From Inquilinus limosus (GTDB lineage Bacteria > Pseudomonadota > Alphaproteobacteria > DSM-16000 > Inquilinaceae): a stretch of DNA of 37,928 nt. Of the stretch, positions 36,650-37,928 are shown one piece after another. Where the stretch lies: positions 1-37,928 of the forward strand of contig JAEKLZ010000181.1 of assembly GCA_019508225.1 (NCBI GenBank), given 5' to 3'. The notes below the pieces were generated by a model. That model was not told where the DNA came from, did not search any database, and worked only from the letters and a program-made list of their open reading frames with translations. The first letter of the stretch is position 1, and every line of letters begins with the position of its first letter. A program made the translations under genes and the position numbers.

Positions 36650-37928
36650 TGTTCGAGAAGGTCCTCATCGCCAACCGCGGCGAGATCGCGCTGCGCATCC
36701 ATCGCGCCTGCCGCGAAATGGGCATCCGCACCGTGGTCGTGCACTCCACGGCCGACAGCGACGCCATGGCCGTGCGCCTGGCCGACGAGGCGGTCTGCAT
36801 CGGCCCGCCGGCGGCGCGCGACAGCTACCTCAACATCCCGGCCCTGCTGTCCGCCGCCACCATCACCGGCTGCGACGCGATCCACCCGGGCATCGGCTTC
36901 CTGGCCGAGAATGCCCGCTTCGCCGAGATGGTGGAGGAGCACGGCTTCGCCTTCATCGGCCCGACCGCGCAGCACATCCGGGTGATGGGCGACAAGATCG
37001 CCGCCAAGGACGCGGTCAAGGCCACCGGTCTGCCCGTGGTGCCCGGCTCCGACGGCGCCGTCGACACGGTCGACGAGGCCCAGGCGCTGGCCCGCGGCAT
37101 GGGCTATCCGGTGCTGGTCAAGGCCACGGCCGGCGGCGGCGGCAAGGGCATGAAGGTCGCGATGACCGATGCCGAGCTGCCCGAGGCCTACAGCATGGCC
37201 CGCAACGAGGCCCGCGCCGCCTTCGGCAACGACAGCGTCTATGTCGAGAAGTATCTCGACCATCCGCGCCATATCGAGATCCAGCTGCTGGCCGACAGCC
37301 ACGGCAACGTGGTGCATTTCGGCGAGCGCGACTGCTCGATCCAGCGCCGGCACCAGAAGGTGATCGAGGAGGCCCCCTCGCCCGCCCTGAACGCCGAGGA
37401 GCGCGCCTTCATCGGCGGGCTGGCGGCAGAGACGGCGCGCAAGCTGGGCTATCGCGGCGTCGGCACGATGGAGTTCCTGTACCAGGACGGGCAGTTCTAC
37501 TTCATCGAGATGAACACCCGGCTGCAGGTCGAGCACCCGATCACCGAGGAGATCTCGGGCATCGACCTGGTGCGCGAGCAGATCCGCGTCGCCACCGGCG
37601 CGCCGCTGGGCTACGGCCAGGACGACATCGAGTTCCAGGGCCACGCCATCGAGTGCCGGATCAACGCCGAGGACCCGGAGACCTTCACCCCCTCCCCCGG
37701 CCGGATCGACGGCTACCATGCGCCCGGGGGCCTGGGCGTGCGGGTCGACAGCGCCATCTATGACGGCTATCGCATCCCGCCGCACTACGACAGCCTGATC
37801 GCCAAGCTGATCGTGCGCGGCAGCACCCGCAACGAATGCCTGATGCGGCTGCGGCGGGCGCTGGAGGAGTATGTCATCGACGGGGTGAAGACCACCCTGC
37901 CGCTGCATGCCAGGCTGATCGCCGAGCC
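36649..37928 (+). CDS. Acetyl-CoA carboxylase, biotin carboxylase subunit (cut at the window edge)
   Basis: The first 426 codons of a subunit of about 450 residues that carboxylates biotin on AccB using ATP and bicarbonate. [20 protein letters not shown] is the biotin carboxylase start. VKATAGGGGKGMKVAM is the ATP-grasp glycine loop, GERDCSIQRRHQKVIEEAPS contains the catalytic-site residues, and EMNTRLQVEHPITEEISG the metal and bicarbonate site. The frame is intact to the last base and has no stop inside the window, so about 20-25 residues are missing by truncation only. It shares TGATG with accB. Confidence 0.95.
   Translation, partial: MFEKVLIANRGEIALRIHRACREMGIRTVVVHSTADSDAMAVRLADEAVCIGPPAARDSYLNIPALLSAATITGCDAIHPGIGFLAENARFAEMVEEHGFAFIGPTAQHIRVMGDKIAAKDAVKATGLPVVPGSDGAVDTVDEAQALARGMGYPVLVKATAGGGGKGMKVAMTDAELPEAYSMARNEARAAFGNDSVYVEKYLDHPRHIEIQLLADSHGNVVHFGERDCSIQRRHQKVIEEAPSPALNAEERAFIGGLAAETARKLGYRGVGTMEFLYQDGQFYFIEMNTRLQVEHPITEEISGIDLVREQIRVATGAPLGYGQDDIEFQGHAIECRINAEDPETFTPSPGRIDGYHAPGGLGVRVDSAIYDGYRIPPHYDSLIAKLIVRGSTRNECLMRLRRALEEYVIDGVKTTLPLHARLIAE

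Noticed and set aside
1..37928. tRNA, rRNA, integrase, transposase or phage genes
   Set aside because: None recognised on reading both strands; a covariance-model scan for tRNAs and small RNAs would be decisive, and a hit would change this statement.

Overview
The window is very GC-rich, gene-dense chromosomal DNA with strong GC third-position bias and Shine-Dalgarno-led genes. The aroQ-accB-accC order at the right end, the many LysR regulators, MFS/DMT exporters and GNAT enzymes, and palindromic REP-like spacers point to an alphaproteobacterium, probably a soil or plant-associated Rhodospirillales-type organism (Azospirillum/Inquilinus-like). That placement is inference from gene content, not from a marker gene. 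I see no tRNA, rRNA, CRISPR array, transposase, integrase or phage gene, so most of the window reads as ordinary accessory chromosome.

Left third (1-13.7 kb): a DHA2-type MFS exporter faces a MarR regulator, which diverges from a cupin across a very clear two-site operator. Two LysR regulators follow head to tail, then a DUF1127 mini-protein, a GNAT and an MFS carrier in overlapping genes. A lone DxD glycosyltransferase-like gene comes next. An ArsR regulator diverges from a DHA1 exporter over palindromic operators. WrbA and a glutathionyl-hydroquinone-reductase-type GST (quinone/redox handling) and a small iron-permease-family protein follow. Acetoacetate decarboxylase diverges from a patatin-like phospholipase.

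Middle (13.7-24.2 kb): a polar amino-acid-type ABC importer lies in one minus-strand operon with an ArgH-family lyase, opposite a GcvA-like LysR and a cupin. The importer's permease/ATPase segment carries two small internal deletions and looks broken. A stand-alone EPSP synthase (aroA), a DMT exporter, an unrecognised membrane protein and a membrane-anchored pentapeptide-repeat protein follow.

Right third (24.2-37.9 kb): a GNAT / micro-ORF / VOC / GNAT operon, a CGNR zinc-finger regulator, and a divergent pair of an I78-type inhibitor lipoprotein and a Met-rich multicopper oxidase. A minus-strand run then encodes a DMT exporter, a coiled-coil protein, a cupin, a DUF3303 protein, an MBL hydrolase and a 47-residue membrane peptide. 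A LysR, a LemA-TPM-TPM operon and finally aroQ-accB-accC (shikimate pathway plus acetyl-CoA carboxylase) close the window; accC runs off the end.

Nothing seen here is a convincing new defence, mobile or RNA-guided system. The points most worth a second look are the ArgH-like lyase/importer module with its double deletion, the lone EPSP synthase with an altered glyphosate-site loop, the I78/multicopper-oxidase pair, the tandem MarR operator, the pentapeptide protein with its structured leader, and several very short genes.
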